NCBI GenBank assembly: GCA_026002875.1
Contig: BPGE01000001.1
Span: 3,348,001 to 3,412,000 of the forward strand
Direction: 5' to 3'
Length of the DNA stretch: 64,000 nucleotides
From: Bryobacteraceae bacterium
GTDB taxonomy: Bacteria > Acidobacteriota > Terriglobia > Bryobacterales > Bryobacteraceae
Shown: positions 1 through 7,876 of the stretch, piece after piece
Numbering within the stretch: position 1 is the stretch's first letter
How the letters are laid out: each line of letters opens with the position of its first letter
Made by a program: the position numbers and the translations under genes
Notes under the pieces: generated by a model
What the model saw: only the letters and a program-made list of their open reading frames with translations
Database searches by the model: none
Told to the model about the DNA's origin: nothing

Positions 1-176
1 AGCCACATTCCGAGATCCTCGCCCCACAGGGAGCAATGCAGAATGAATTTCAACCCTTCCTTCATCTCATTCATTTCGTATGCGGTGAAAACCACCTCGC
101 ACGTCACCACGCATCGCGCCAGCTTTTTTGCTGAATCGACAGTGATGTTCAATCGCGGGCTGACTACACTGGCCAT
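1..176 (-). CDS. Hypothetical protein, 5' part only (runs off the left edge)
   Basis: An ATG at 176 reading leftwards opens a frame of 58 codons with no stop before the window edge, so the gene is truncated here. A Shine-Dalgarno sequence AAGGAG lies at 186-191, nine nucleotides before the ATG, which supports this frame over the arginine- and proline-rich frame on the other strand. The visible part begins MASVVSPRLNITVDSAKK and is rich in alternating hydrophobic and polar residues, with two cysteines near residues 27 and 31. There is no signal peptide and no motif that I recognise. The function is unknown. Confidence 0.55.
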   Translation of the reverse strand, partial: MASVVSPRLNITVDSAKKLARCVVTCEVVFTAYEMNEMKEGLKFILHCSLWGEDLGMW

Positions 177-538
177 GTTGGATTTCTCCTTGAGACCGCG
201 CATGCCCGCCGCCTGGCCCGGGCGCGCCTCGATGCGGCGCCAGCCGGGACGCCAGCCAGCAGCGGAAATGACGCTCCTCCGTTGCGGGAGCCCGCCTTGC
301 CCCTCGCGGGCCTCCCGGTTGTCACGCGGTACGCGCTTTGATCCCAGCGCTCCGAAAATCCGTCTGGGGTATTTGTAGTCGATTTGCGCTTCCGATTGCA
401 AAGAAAATAGTCCCTGATTTTTTGCTGGAACTTTAGTTTTCCCGCATAGGAAGAACATCCCTGATTCGGATTCCCCGTCTGTTCTCCGGTCTTCCTGTCC
501 GGAGCGCCGGGTGCGGGCGGAAGGGCGGCCGAATGAGC
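177..538. other. Intergenic region between divergent genes
   Basis: No convincing gene lies in these 362 bases. The left two thirds are GC-rich. Positions 370-470 are clearly more AT-rich than the surroundings and contain a weak minus-strand promoter candidate (TTGCAA at 396-401, 18-base spacer, TACAAA at 372-377) that could serve the truncated gene at the left edge. That would imply a leader of almost 200 nucleotides. A plus-strand promoter for the glycosidase could not be identified with confidence. The region ends at the first copy of the 36-nt repeat. Confidence 0.4.
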
Positions 539-574
539 GGGACGCGGAAAAGGAGTATTGTGTTCCTGTCCCCT
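539..574 (+). repeat. 36-nt repeat, copy A (upstream of the glycosidase)
   Basis: This stretch shares the core TTGTGTTCCTGTCCCCT and the leading GGGACG, followed by an A/G-rich run, with copy B at 2366-2403. Both copies have the same orientation and they bracket one gene. Copy A has lost the perfect dyad that copy B shows. It lies inside a longer open frame starting at 533, so any protein start upstream of 584 would be translating repeat sequence. Confidence 0.7.
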
Positions 575-583
575 CGATCAGCC

Positions 584-2332
584 ATGACGAGAAGAGCTTT
601 ATTGTCTGGCGCCGCCGCCGGAGCGCTGGCGCGGTTGCAAGCATCGCAGGCGGAGGGCCGCGCCGGAGAATTCTCGCGCCGCTACACGCTGACGCTGGAG
701 CGGGTGTTGCGCGGCGGGCCGCCCCGCTACTCGAAAGACATGGTGCTGGCGGATGCTATCCCGCGGCATGTCCGCCGCTTCACCGAGTTCAGCGGCGATG
801 TCAGCGGCCGCTGGCTGGAGGCGCTGGCGGCGGTTTCGGCGGACCGCAGGGAGAACTATGAGCGGTTGCATGAATGGCTGCCGGAACTGCTGACGGCCCA
901 GCGCAGGGAAGGCTACTTCGGGGACAGTTTCGGTGCGCAGGGACTGCGGCGCGAGGACATGGCCCTGCTGTGGGGAAACGGGCGGCTGCTGCTGGGATTG
1001 GTGGAGCATTTCCGGCTGACGCGCGATGGACGGACTCTCGCTGCGGCTCGGCGGCTCGGGGATTTCCTCCTTCGCATCGCACCGCAGATGAATTCCGCGG
1101 AAGTGCGGAGACAGTTCTCTGAGGGCGCGTTTGCCATGGGTTACATCTGCTGGACGCAGATGATCGAGGGGCTGACGGCGCTGCACGGAGCAACCCGGCA
1201 CGGGCCCTATCTGCGCCTGGCGCGCGAGATCGCCTCGCAGATCGAACGCAGACCCGGCGAGCACGCACACGGCTACCTCGCCTCCGTTCGCGGAGTGGCA
1301 GACCTCTTCGAGGCCAGCCGCGAGCCGGCGCTGCTGGCTCAGGCCGAGGCCGCATGGCAGGAGGTGGTAGACAGCGGCAATGTGTTCGTGGCCGGGACCA
1401 TTCCTGAAGCCTGGAAGCCAAAGGCCGTACGCACGGAAGGATGCGCCGGGGCCGACTGGCTCCGGCTGAGCCTGCAGTTGTGGCGGCTGACCGGGAAGCT
1501 GAAGTACCTCGAGTCGGCCGAGCGGACGCTGTTCAACGAGTTCGCGATGAACCAGTTTTCGACCGGCGACTTCGGCCATCGCGCGCTGGCCGCCACCGGC
1601 GTGCGCGCCGGAGCCACGGAGGCGCAGGGCGGCGCGTCGGCGCGCGCCTGGTGGTGCTGCACGCTCCACGGGCTCCGCGCTTTTCCCGATGTTTTGCGCC
1701 ACGTGTGGCGCGACAACGGAGAATCGCTCTGCTACGACCTGCCGCTGGAGGGAGAAGCGCAGGTGCGCGGGTTGAGACTGCGCGCCTCTTCAGCTCTTCA
1801 GGAGGACGGCTCAATCCAGATCGATGTGGCGGCGGCGGATGGCCGGAGGATGGCGCTTGCCGTCAGGCTGCCGGGGTGGGCTTCTCGGGTGGACATTCAC
1901 GCCGGGGCTGGAGAGGCGGAGATCACGCTTCGCGACGGCTGGTATCGCATTGCAAGATCCTGGCAGGCGGGAGACCGCATCCAGCTGCGTTACGCAATGA
2001 ACACGCGCACCGAGCGGGATTCCGCCGGCAGGATCGTGATCTTCCACGGCCCGTGGCTGCTCGGTGTGGCGGAGGCCGCCGATCCGTTTTTCTTCGACGA
2101 ACCGCACACGATGAACCGCCTCCGCATCCAGCCGGATGCGAAAGGCGCCGTGCGTCTGAACCCGGCCCGTTCCGGCGAACGCCATGCATTCTCAGTGCCT
2201 GCGGCCCGTTTCGAAGCCCCCTATCTTCCGGGCGGGTATCCGCTGGAGCCATGCGAGGCCGTGCTGCGGCCGGTGAGCGAGCAGACTGGCATGCGCACCT
2301 GCGACTGGGAGTACTGGTTTCTGGCGGAGTGA
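584..2332 (+). CDS. Exported GH127-like glycosidase (DUF1680, beta-L-arabinofuranosidase type)
   Basis: A 582-residue protein resembling the GH127/DUF1680 family, whose characterised members release L-arabinofuranose from plant-derived glycans using a zinc-thiolate site. The family's metal and nucleophile residues are visible: E285 and C287 in the E-G-C-A motif and the paired C358-C359 in WWCCTLHG. E275 in PEAW is the likely acid/base. The segment between E275 and E285 is six residues shorter than in the Bifidobacterium enzyme, so substrate preference may differ. The ATG at 584 is chosen because it gives a Tat-like leader (MTRRALLSGAAAG) and because the longer frame from 533 reads through the 36-nt repeat. 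It converges on the cation antiporter gene downstream. The exact sugar specificity cannot be read from the sequence. Confidence 0.8.
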   Translation: MTRRALLSGAAAGALARLQASQAEGRAGEFSRRYTLTLERVLRGGPPRYSKDMVLADAIPRHVRRFTEFSGDVSGRWLEALAAVSADRRENYERLHEWLPELLTAQRREGYFGDSFGAQGLRREDMALLWGNGRLLLGLVEHFRLTRDGRTLAAARRLGDFLLRIAPQMNSAEVRRQFSEGAFAMGYICWTQMIEGLTALHGATRHGPYLRLAREIASQIERRPGEHAHGYLASVRGVADLFEASREPALLAQAEAAWQEVVDSGNVFVAGTIPEAWKPKAVRTEGCAGADWLRLSLQLWRLTGKLKYLESAERTLFNEFAMNQFSTGDFGHRALAATGVRAGATEAQGGASARAWWCCTLHGLRAFPDVLRHVWRDNGESLCYDLPLEGEAQVRGLRLRASSALQEDGSIQIDVAAADGRRMALAVRLPGWASRVDIHAGAGEAEITLRDGWYRIARSWQAGDRIQLRYAMNTRTERDSAGRIVIFHGPWLLGVAEAADPFFFDEPHTMNRLRIQPDAKGAVRLNPARSGERHAFSVPAARFEAPYLPGGYPLEPCEAVLRPVSEQTGMRTCDWEYWFLAE

Positions 2333-2365
2333 GCCTTCATCCCGGCCGGCTGGCATGGGCGTTCC

Positions 2366-2403
2366 GGGACGAAAAAGGGGAATTGTGTTCCTGTCCCCTT
2401 TTC
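2366..2403 (+). repeat. 36-nt repeat, copy B, with perfect 9-bp dyad between convergent genes
   Basis: Second copy of the repeat seen at 539-574. Here AAAAGGGGA and TCCCCTTTT form a perfect nine-base-pair dyad around a 12-nt loop ATTGTGTTCCTG. It sits between the glycosidase stop and the stop of the antiporter gene and just touches the latter. As the only dyad there, with an A-run on one flank and a T-run on the other, it may also act as a bidirectional terminator. Confidence 0.7.
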
Positions 2404-3475
2404 AGAGGAAGTAGAACGCCATGGCGAGGATCAGATAGACGGCCAGCAGCATGGCGCCTTCCATCCAGTTCGATTCGCCGTCGGAAGCGATCTGCGCGGC
2501 GATCACGGCAGTGACCACCACGGCCAGCACTTCAGCGGGCGTGAAGACGAGGTTCATGGGCGCAGGCCCGATGCCGTAACTCAGCAGCACGAGCAGCGGC
2601 GCGACAAACAGCGCCACCTGAATGCTGGAACCCACGGCGATGGCAAGGCTCAGGTCCATGCGGTTTTTCCAGGCCATGACGATGGCGGAGCTGTGTTCGG
2701 CTGCGTTGCCGATGACAGCCACCACAATGACGCCGACGAACACCTGCGACATGCCCCAGGCATGAGCGGCCTGCTCGACGCTGCCGACAAGGACTTCGCT
2801 CATCCAGGCGATCAGGCCCGTAGCGCCTGCCAGCACCAGGAGGCTGCGGCCGCGGCTCCAGGGCTGGTGCGTCTCCGGAGCTTCCGCTTCCGTGCTGGAC
2901 GGGAGCCCGCGGAAAAAACTCCGGTGCGTGATGAGCGAAAACACGAGATGGGCCGCGTACACGGCAAGCAGAACGAGCGAGATTTCGAGGCTGAGGTCGT
3001 TTTCCACCTCGCGCGAAGCGCTCGCCACGTGGTGAAAGACGGCGGGCACGACGAGGGCGATCGCGGAGAGGATCAGCAGCGTTGCCTGCGCGCGCGCCGC
3101 CAGCGCCTGGAAGGACTGCGTTGGATGGCGAAGCCCGCCAGCAAGCATGGCAAGACCTGCCACGAGCAGAATGTTGCCGATGATCGATCCGGTGAGCGAA
3201 GCCTTCACCACGTCGTGCAGACCGCGCTGCAGCGCGGCGATGGCGATGATGAGCTCTGCCGCGTTTCCGAATGTGGCATTCAGCAGGCCGCCGACGCCTT
3301 CGCCTGTATGCGCCGCCAGATGCTCGGTGGCATGCCCCAGCCAGCCCGCCAGCGGCAGGATGGCCAGGCAGGCGGAGGCGAAGATCCAGCCATGCGCTTC
3401 CGGCAGGAACCATTCGAGCGCCGCCGTGATCGGCACAAAAACGAGAAGCCAGTCAAGAGAGGGTTTGAGCTTCAT
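2402..3475 (-). CDS. cax: Ca2+/H+ antiporter (CaCA superfamily, Cax type)
   Basis: A 357-residue inner-membrane protein with about eleven hydrophobic segments. It carries the duplicated alpha-repeat signature of cation/Ca2+ exchangers: GNAAELIIAIAAL in the first half and GNAAEHSSAIVMAW in the second, each with the ion-binding glutamate. The family exports Ca2+ in exchange for protons. The start at 3475 has a strong Shine-Dalgarno sequence, GGAGGAG, four bases upstream, and removes a non-homologous N-terminal extension of the open frame. It is divergent from the MFS gene at 3557, with 81 bases between the two starts. Confidence 0.87.
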   Translation of the reverse strand: MKLKPSLDWLLVFVPITAALEWFLPEAHGWIFASACLAILPLAGWLGHATEHLAAHTGEGVGGLLNATFGNAAELIIAIAALQRGLHDVVKASLTGSIIGNILLVAGLAMLAGGLRHPTQSFQALAARAQATLLILSAIALVVPAVFHHVASASREVENDLSLEISLVLLAVYAAHLVFSLITHRSFFRGLPSSTEAEAPETHQPWSRGRSLLVLAGATGLIAWMSEVLVGSVEQAAHAWGMSQVFVGVIVVAVIGNAAEHSSAIVMAWKNRMDLSLAIAVGSSIQVALFVAPLLVLLSYGIGPAPMNLVFTPAEVLAVVVTAVIAAQIASDGESNWMEGAMLLAVYLILAMAFYFL

Positions 3476-3544
3476 GCACTCCTCCAGTCGCGCAGGCGTC
3501 TGCGGGCTTCCGACATTGTCGCACTCCCGGCGCGATGTCCGGGC

Positions 3545-3550
3545 TATGCT
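3545..3550 (+). promoter_or_regulatory. -10-like box TATGCT placing transcription start at the MFS start codon
   Basis: TATGCT preceded by GC, then six bases, then the ATG at 3557. If the box is used, transcription would begin at the A of the start codon. No good -35 hexamer is seen at the usual distance. The same arrangement recurs at other genes in this window. Confidence 0.5.
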
Positions 3551-3556
3551 GCAGGA

Positions 3557-4735
3557 ATGAACGGGTCGTCTGGCCGGGAGCGGGCGCCGCGGAATGCGGC
3601 CCTGCGCTTTGTCATTCTGCTGGGCATCGTCAGCCTGTTCGCTGACATGACCTATGAGGGGGCGCGCAGCATCTCGGGGCCATTTCTCGCAGTGCTCGGC
3701 GCCAGCGGCGCTGTCGTTGGGCTGGTGTCCGGTTTCGGCGAATTCGCCGGGTACGCACTGCGGCTCGTTGCGGGCTGGGTCACCGACCGGACACGCCGCT
3801 ACTGGACGCTGACGATCACCGGTTACGCCATCAACCTGCTGGCCGTGCCGGCGCTGGCGCTGGCAGGCCGCTGGGAGGCAGCGGCGGCGCTCCTGATGAT
3901 GGAGCGGATGGGCAAGGCTCTGCGCAACCCGCCGCGCGACGCGATGCTGTCTTTCGCAACGCGCAATGTGGGCGCGGGCTGGGCATTCGGGCTGCACGAA
4001 GCGCTGGATCAGACGGGAGCGATTCTTGGGCCGCTGATCGTCGCGGCGATTCTGCACTGGAAAGGCGGCTACAGGGAGAGTTTCGCCGTTCTGCTGATCC
4101 CGGCGGTGATGGGTCTCGCCGTTCTGCTGGCAGCGAAGCGAATCTACCCGAGGCCCCAGGATCTGGAACCGCGCTTCACGCCGTTGCAGACGGCGGGACA
4201 GGCGCGGGCATATTGGGCCTTGCTGGCAGGGGCGGCTCTGTGCGCGGCGGGGTTCGCCGATTTTCCGCTGATCGCTTTCCATGTGGAGAAGTCACGGCTG
4301 CTGGGCGAGGTCTGGATCCCGGTCCTGTATTCCGTGGCGATGGGAGTGGATGCCATCGCGGCGCTGGCTCTGGGACGGGCGTTCGACCGGTTCGGTGTGC
4401 GTGTGATCGCGGTGACGCCGCTGTTCGCGGGCGCGGCCGCGCCGCTGGCGTTTCTGGGAGACACGGGCGGGTTGTGGGCCGGGACCGTCTTGTGGGGCGT
4501 GGCGATGGGAGCCCAGGAGTCCGTGCTGCGGGCGGCGGTGTCCAGGCTCTCTGCAACAGAGAAACGGGGCACGGCGTACGGCGTGTTCCATGCCGTCTTC
4601 GGGACGGCGTGGTTTCTGGGCAGCGCATTGCTGGGATGGCTGTATGATTCCTCCCTCATCGCCGTCGCCGCATTGGCTGCGATTCTGGAGGCCGTTTCGT
4701 TCCTCGTTCTGGTCAGAACGAAAGAAGCTGCATAG
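3557..4735 (+). CDS. Major facilitator superfamily transporter
   Basis: A 392-residue protein with about twelve predicted transmembrane segments. The loop after the second helix (GWVTDRTRRYW) matches the MFS motif A pattern, and the conserved MERMGKALRNPPRDAM segment follows. Proteins of this type are usually proton-driven exporters of drugs or small metabolites. The substrate is not evident. The ATG at 3557 is chosen because the -10-like box at 3545-3550 points to it and because sequence before it in the same frame is antisense to the antiporter gene. It is followed by a 234-base gene-free spacer (4736-4969) before the convergent helicase gene. Confidence 0.8.
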   Translation: MNGSSGRERAPRNAALRFVILLGIVSLFADMTYEGARSISGPFLAVLGASGAVVGLVSGFGEFAGYALRLVAGWVTDRTRRYWTLTITGYAINLLAVPALALAGRWEAAAALLMMERMGKALRNPPRDAMLSFATRNVGAGWAFGLHEALDQTGAILGPLIVAAILHWKGGYRESFAVLLIPAVMGLAVLLAAKRIYPRPQDLEPRFTPLQTAGQARAYWALLAGAALCAAGFADFPLIAFHVEKSRLLGEVWIPVLYSVAMGVDAIAALALGRAFDRFGVRVIAVTPLFAGAAAPLAFLGDTGGLWAGTVLWGVAMGAQESVLRAAVSRLSATEKRGTAYGVFHAVFGTAWFLGSALLGWLYDSSLIAVAALAAILEAVSFLVLVRTKEAA

Positions 4736-4969
4736 GCACGCGATCATCGGACTTGCGCGAGGACTCAGAGGCGATTGGCGGAGCCGAGACAAGGAGCCGC
4801 GTCGGCGTCCAGGCAGACTGCAGGCAGACCCATCAGTGCAAGACCCTGCCTCGAACGTCCTGTGCCGGAACCGCGCGAGGAGCGGCCTTGGAGCTGGAGG
4901 CTGCGGCGGCGACGTTGGCGATGCAACCGCGGCCGGCGGGGCAGCTTTGAAGCAACGCCTGATTCTTCC

Positions 4970-6964
4970 TTACCTGCTTTGGGAAGAGTCCGCGCTGGCC
5001 GGCTGGACGAAGAACCGTTCGACATCCTCGATTCTCGTGGTCAGGCGGTAGGGAGGAAGAGACTGGAGGAAAATGCGCCCGTATGCAGCGCGGAGGATCC
5101 GGTTGTCGAGCAGCACCAGCACGCCGCGGTCGGAGGAGGAGCGGATGAGCCGGCCGAATCCCTGCTTGAGGGCGATGGCGGCCTGAGGCACCTGGTAATC
5201 GTAAAACGCATTGCCGCCAGCCGCCTGAATCGCTTTCACGCGCGCGTCGACGACAGGGTCGCTGGGCACGGCGAATGGCAGGCGGTCGATGATCACGCAG
5301 GAGAGCTGTTCGCCCTGAACGTCGACACCCTGCCAGAAGGATGATGTGGCGAACAGGACGGAGTGAGGCGTGGATCGGAACTGCTCCAGCAGCACCCGCT
5401 GGGGCGCCGTGCCCTGCAGGAAGACGGGATAGTCGAGGCGCGGGGCGACGCGGTCGTGGATCTGGCGCATCTGCTGGTAGCTGGTGAAGAGGACGAAGGC
5501 GCGGCCGCGGCTGTGCGCAAGGACCTCGCGGACCTCCTCCGCAGCGGCGGACAGGAACGCTTCGCTGCGGACGTCCGGCAGATGAGCGGGCACATAGAGG
5601 AGGGCTTGGCTGGCGTAGTCGTAGTGGCTGGGCACGATCAGCTCGCGGGCGCCATCGAGACCGAGGCGGGCCCTGACATAGTCGAAGGTCCCGCCGACAG
5701 CAAGAGTGGCGCTGGTCAGCACGACCGTAGGGATTTCATTAAACACTTTCTCCCGGAGCAGATCGGCAACGTTGACCGGCGTGGTCTGCAGAGTGAGGTT
5801 CCGCCCCCGGCGCTCGACCCAGTAGACAAAATCGGGATCGCCGCCTTCGATGAAGGCCTGCAGCGCCTCCCGCTGCTGCCTGAAGCGCCGCACGAGCGGC
5901 GCGACTTCCTCGGGGGCGTCTTTCATCAGCGACAGATGGGTTTCGAGCAATTCAAGGGCGGACAGCAGCCGCCGGTAAGGTTCGGCGTGGCGTTTGAGGA
6001 ACTCTTTCCGGTTCGCGAACCCGGAGCGGCCCTCCTGTTGGGGAAAGAGCGAAAAGAACCGCTCGGCCTGATCGGCGAGGGCGCGGAGCATCTGGTCGAG
6101 ATCGCGGGACAGCAGGCTTTTGCGCCGGGCCAATGACAGAACATCCCGACGGAGATCCTCCACCTGATTGGAGGAAATGCTGAAACCGAAGTACTGGCCT
6201 GCCACCTCTTCAAGTTCATGGGCCTCGTCGAAAATGACGGCGGAATAGTCCGGCAAAATAGCGCCGTATTCGCCTCCCTTCACCGCGAGATCTGCGAAGA
6301 ACAGGTGGTGATTGACGATGATGATGTCGGACTCCTGGGCCCGCTGGTGCATCAGCGTGATGAAGCAGCGCTCGAACGAGGGGCATTTCTGTCCGGTGCA
6401 GAGGTCGGCGCGCGCGTCGAGCTTCGCCCACGCCGTGGAGCCGTCGGCGAGGTTTGGAATGGAAGACCGGTCGCCGGTCTCCGTGGTCTTTTCCCATTCG
6501 CGGATGATGGCGAAGTCGCTGACCTCTTCGAGTCCGCTGAGGACGGGCTCGCGCTCGGCGTCGTAAATTTTCTGGCGGCAGGCGTAGTTGGCCCGCCCTT
6601 TCATGTAGCACGCCCGGATGGTTCCCCCGAAGATCTGATTCAGGAAGGGGATGTCCTTGAAGAAGAGCTGCTCCTGAAGATTCTTGGTGCCAGTGGAAAC
6701 GACGACCCGCCTGCCGGAAAGGATGGCAGGCACGAGGTAGGCAAGCGTCTTTCCGGTGCCAGTGCCAGCCTCGACAATCTGATGGCGCTTTTCGGCGAGG
6801 GCGGCTTCGACAGCGAGGGCCATTTCCAGCTGTCCGGGCCGAAACTCGTAGTTCGGATGCGCCTGCGCGAGAGGCCCGCGGCGTGAAAAGAACTGCCTGA
6901 CTGTGAGCGGAGCAGCCACCGCCAACTTCCAGTGTATGCTGCCGCCGGGCGCGGGTTCTCTCAT
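4970..6964 (-). CDS. DinG/XPD-type ATP-dependent helicase with iron-sulfur cluster
   Basis: A superfamily 2 DNA helicase of the DinG/YoaA group, about 664 residues. It has Walker A EAGTGTGKT near residues 67-73 and a DEAH box in VIFDEAHELEE. Between them are the cysteines expected to hold a 4Fe-4S cluster (ACYMKGRANYACRQK, then LCTGQKCPSFERCF). The C-terminal helicase domain contains FATSSFWQGVDVQGE and the GRLIRS motif. DinG-like helicases unwind D-loops, R-loops and flaps during repair. The start is uncertain: ATG at 6964 is used, but the frame is open to 7027, which would overlap the divergent HDOD gene. Confidence 0.85.
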   Translation of the reverse strand: MREPAPGGSIHWKLAVAAPLTVRQFFSRRGPLAQAHPNYEFRPGQLEMALAVEAALAEKRHQIVEAGTGTGKTLAYLVPAILSGRRVVVSTGTKNLQEQLFFKDIPFLNQIFGGTIRACYMKGRANYACRQKIYDAEREPVLSGLEEVSDFAIIREWEKTTETGDRSSIPNLADGSTAWAKLDARADLCTGQKCPSFERCFITLMHQRAQESDIIIVNHHLFFADLAVKGGEYGAILPDYSAVIFDEAHELEEVAGQYFGFSISSNQVEDLRRDVLSLARRKSLLSRDLDQMLRALADQAERFFSLFPQQEGRSGFANRKEFLKRHAEPYRRLLSALELLETHLSLMKDAPEEVAPLVRRFRQQREALQAFIEGGDPDFVYWVERRGRNLTLQTTPVNVADLLREKVFNEIPTVVLTSATLAVGGTFDYVRARLGLDGARELIVPSHYDYASQALLYVPAHLPDVRSEAFLSAAAEEVREVLAHSRGRAFVLFTSYQQMRQIHDRVAPRLDYPVFLQGTAPQRVLLEQFRSTPHSVLFATSSFWQGVDVQGEQLSCVIIDRLPFAVPSDPVVDARVKAIQAAGGNAFYDYQVPQAAIALKQGFGRLIRSSSDRGVLVLLDNRILRAAYGRIFLQSLPPYRLTTRIEDVERFFVQPASADSSQSR

Positions 6965-7009
6965 CCCGCGCGGCTCGGTGCCGATAAGCGAGGCAGACGC
7001 AGATCTCCG

Positions 7010-7849
7010 ATGGCCATCCGAGCCCATTCACCTGCTGTTCGCCTGGATGCTCTGCCGCCCTTCCGGCCGGTGGTGAGCAGGCTGCTGTCAGAGCTGTCTG
7101 GCGAGCCGTCAGGTTTCCGGAGGATCCGGCTGCTGGTCAGCGAAGATCCGGCCCTGGCGGCGCATGTGCTGAAACTGGCGAACTCGGCGTTGTTCGGCTG
7201 CCGGCGTAAAGTGAGCGATCTCCTTACGGCCCTGACTTTGATCGGACTGGACCGGTTGCGGGCACTGGTGTTGACGTACGGGGTGAGGCATCTGTTCCGG
7301 CCGCTGGCGCGTCATGCCGAGTGCGGAACCATCTGGCGGCACAGCCTGGCCACGGCGTTGCTTGCAGCGGATCTGTCGCTGGAAGGCGGCGGTGACATGA
7401 TGGAGAGCTACACCGCCGGTCTGCTTCATGATCTCGGCCGGCTGGTTCTGCTGGCTTCCGCGCCAGAGCAGTATCCAGCCCTGATGAACCAGGCGGCGAC
7501 TCCCGAGCAGAGCTGCGTTCTGGAGCAGGAGCTGTTCGGCATGACCCATGCAGAGGCGGGCGCCCGGGCGATGCGGCGCTACGAACTTCCCGACAGGCTG
7601 GCGGAAGCGGCTCTCCAGCACCATCACGGGGATCCGCTGGCGCTTTCCCGCACAGACCCGGAAACGGCTCTGATCGCATCCAGCTGCCGGCTGGCTTCCT
7701 TGAGCGGCTTCCCGGTGATTTCCCGCAAGGATCGTCCGGCGGCGGACGCGTCGGCGGAGGGTGACAGCGCCGAATGCGATGACGACCTGTGCCTCTACGT
7801 GCGCGAGCGCGTGGCGGAAATAGAACTGGAACTGGGCATGCGGTTCTGA
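7010..7849 (+). CDS. HDOD domain protein (signal-transduction HD-related domain)
   Basis: A 279-residue single-domain HDOD protein. The N-terminal part has the family motif KLANSALFG (about residues 55-63), and the HD pair lies at H140-D141 in GLLHDLGRL, followed by a later ALQHHHGDP. HDOD proteins act as regulatory output modules, often near chemotaxis or cyclic-di-GMP circuits. There is no attached receiver or EAL domain and no such gene nearby, so its input is unknown. The ATG at 7010 is chosen; a longer frame from 6932 would overlap the divergent helicase start. Confidence 0.8.
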   Translation: MAIRAHSPAVRLDALPPFRPVVSRLLSELSGEPSGFRRIRLLVSEDPALAAHVLKLANSALFGCRRKVSDLLTALTLIGLDRLRALVLTYGVRHLFRPLARHAECGTIWRHSLATALLAADLSLEGGGDMMESYTAGLLHDLGRLVLLASAPEQYPALMNQAATPEQSCVLEQELFGMTHAEAGARAMRRYELPDRLAEAALQHHHGDPLALSRTDPETALIASSCRLASLSGFPVISRKDRPAADASAEGDSAECDDDLCLYVRERVAEIELELGMRF

Positions 7850-7864
7850 CTCCCGCGCCGGTGT

Positions 7865-7870
7865 TACACT
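7865..7870 (+). promoter_or_regulatory. -10-like box TACACT at leaderless spacing before the radical SAM gene
   Basis: TACACT, six bases, ATG at 7877. The predicted transcription start coincides with the A of the start codon, and no Shine-Dalgarno sequence lies between. The box is in the 27-base gap after the HDOD gene, so the two genes need not share a transcript. Confidence 0.5.
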
Positions 7871-7876
7871 CGACCT

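Noticed and set aside
43-378. 111-codon plus-strand frame at the left edge
   Set aside because: It is antisense to a minus-strand frame with a good ribosome-binding site and is rich in Arg, Pro and Ala without any motif.
4736-4969. 234-base gap between the MFS and helicase genes, examined for an RNA gene
   Set aside because: No tRNA-like fold, promoter or terminator was found; it is a GC-rich spacer between convergent genes.
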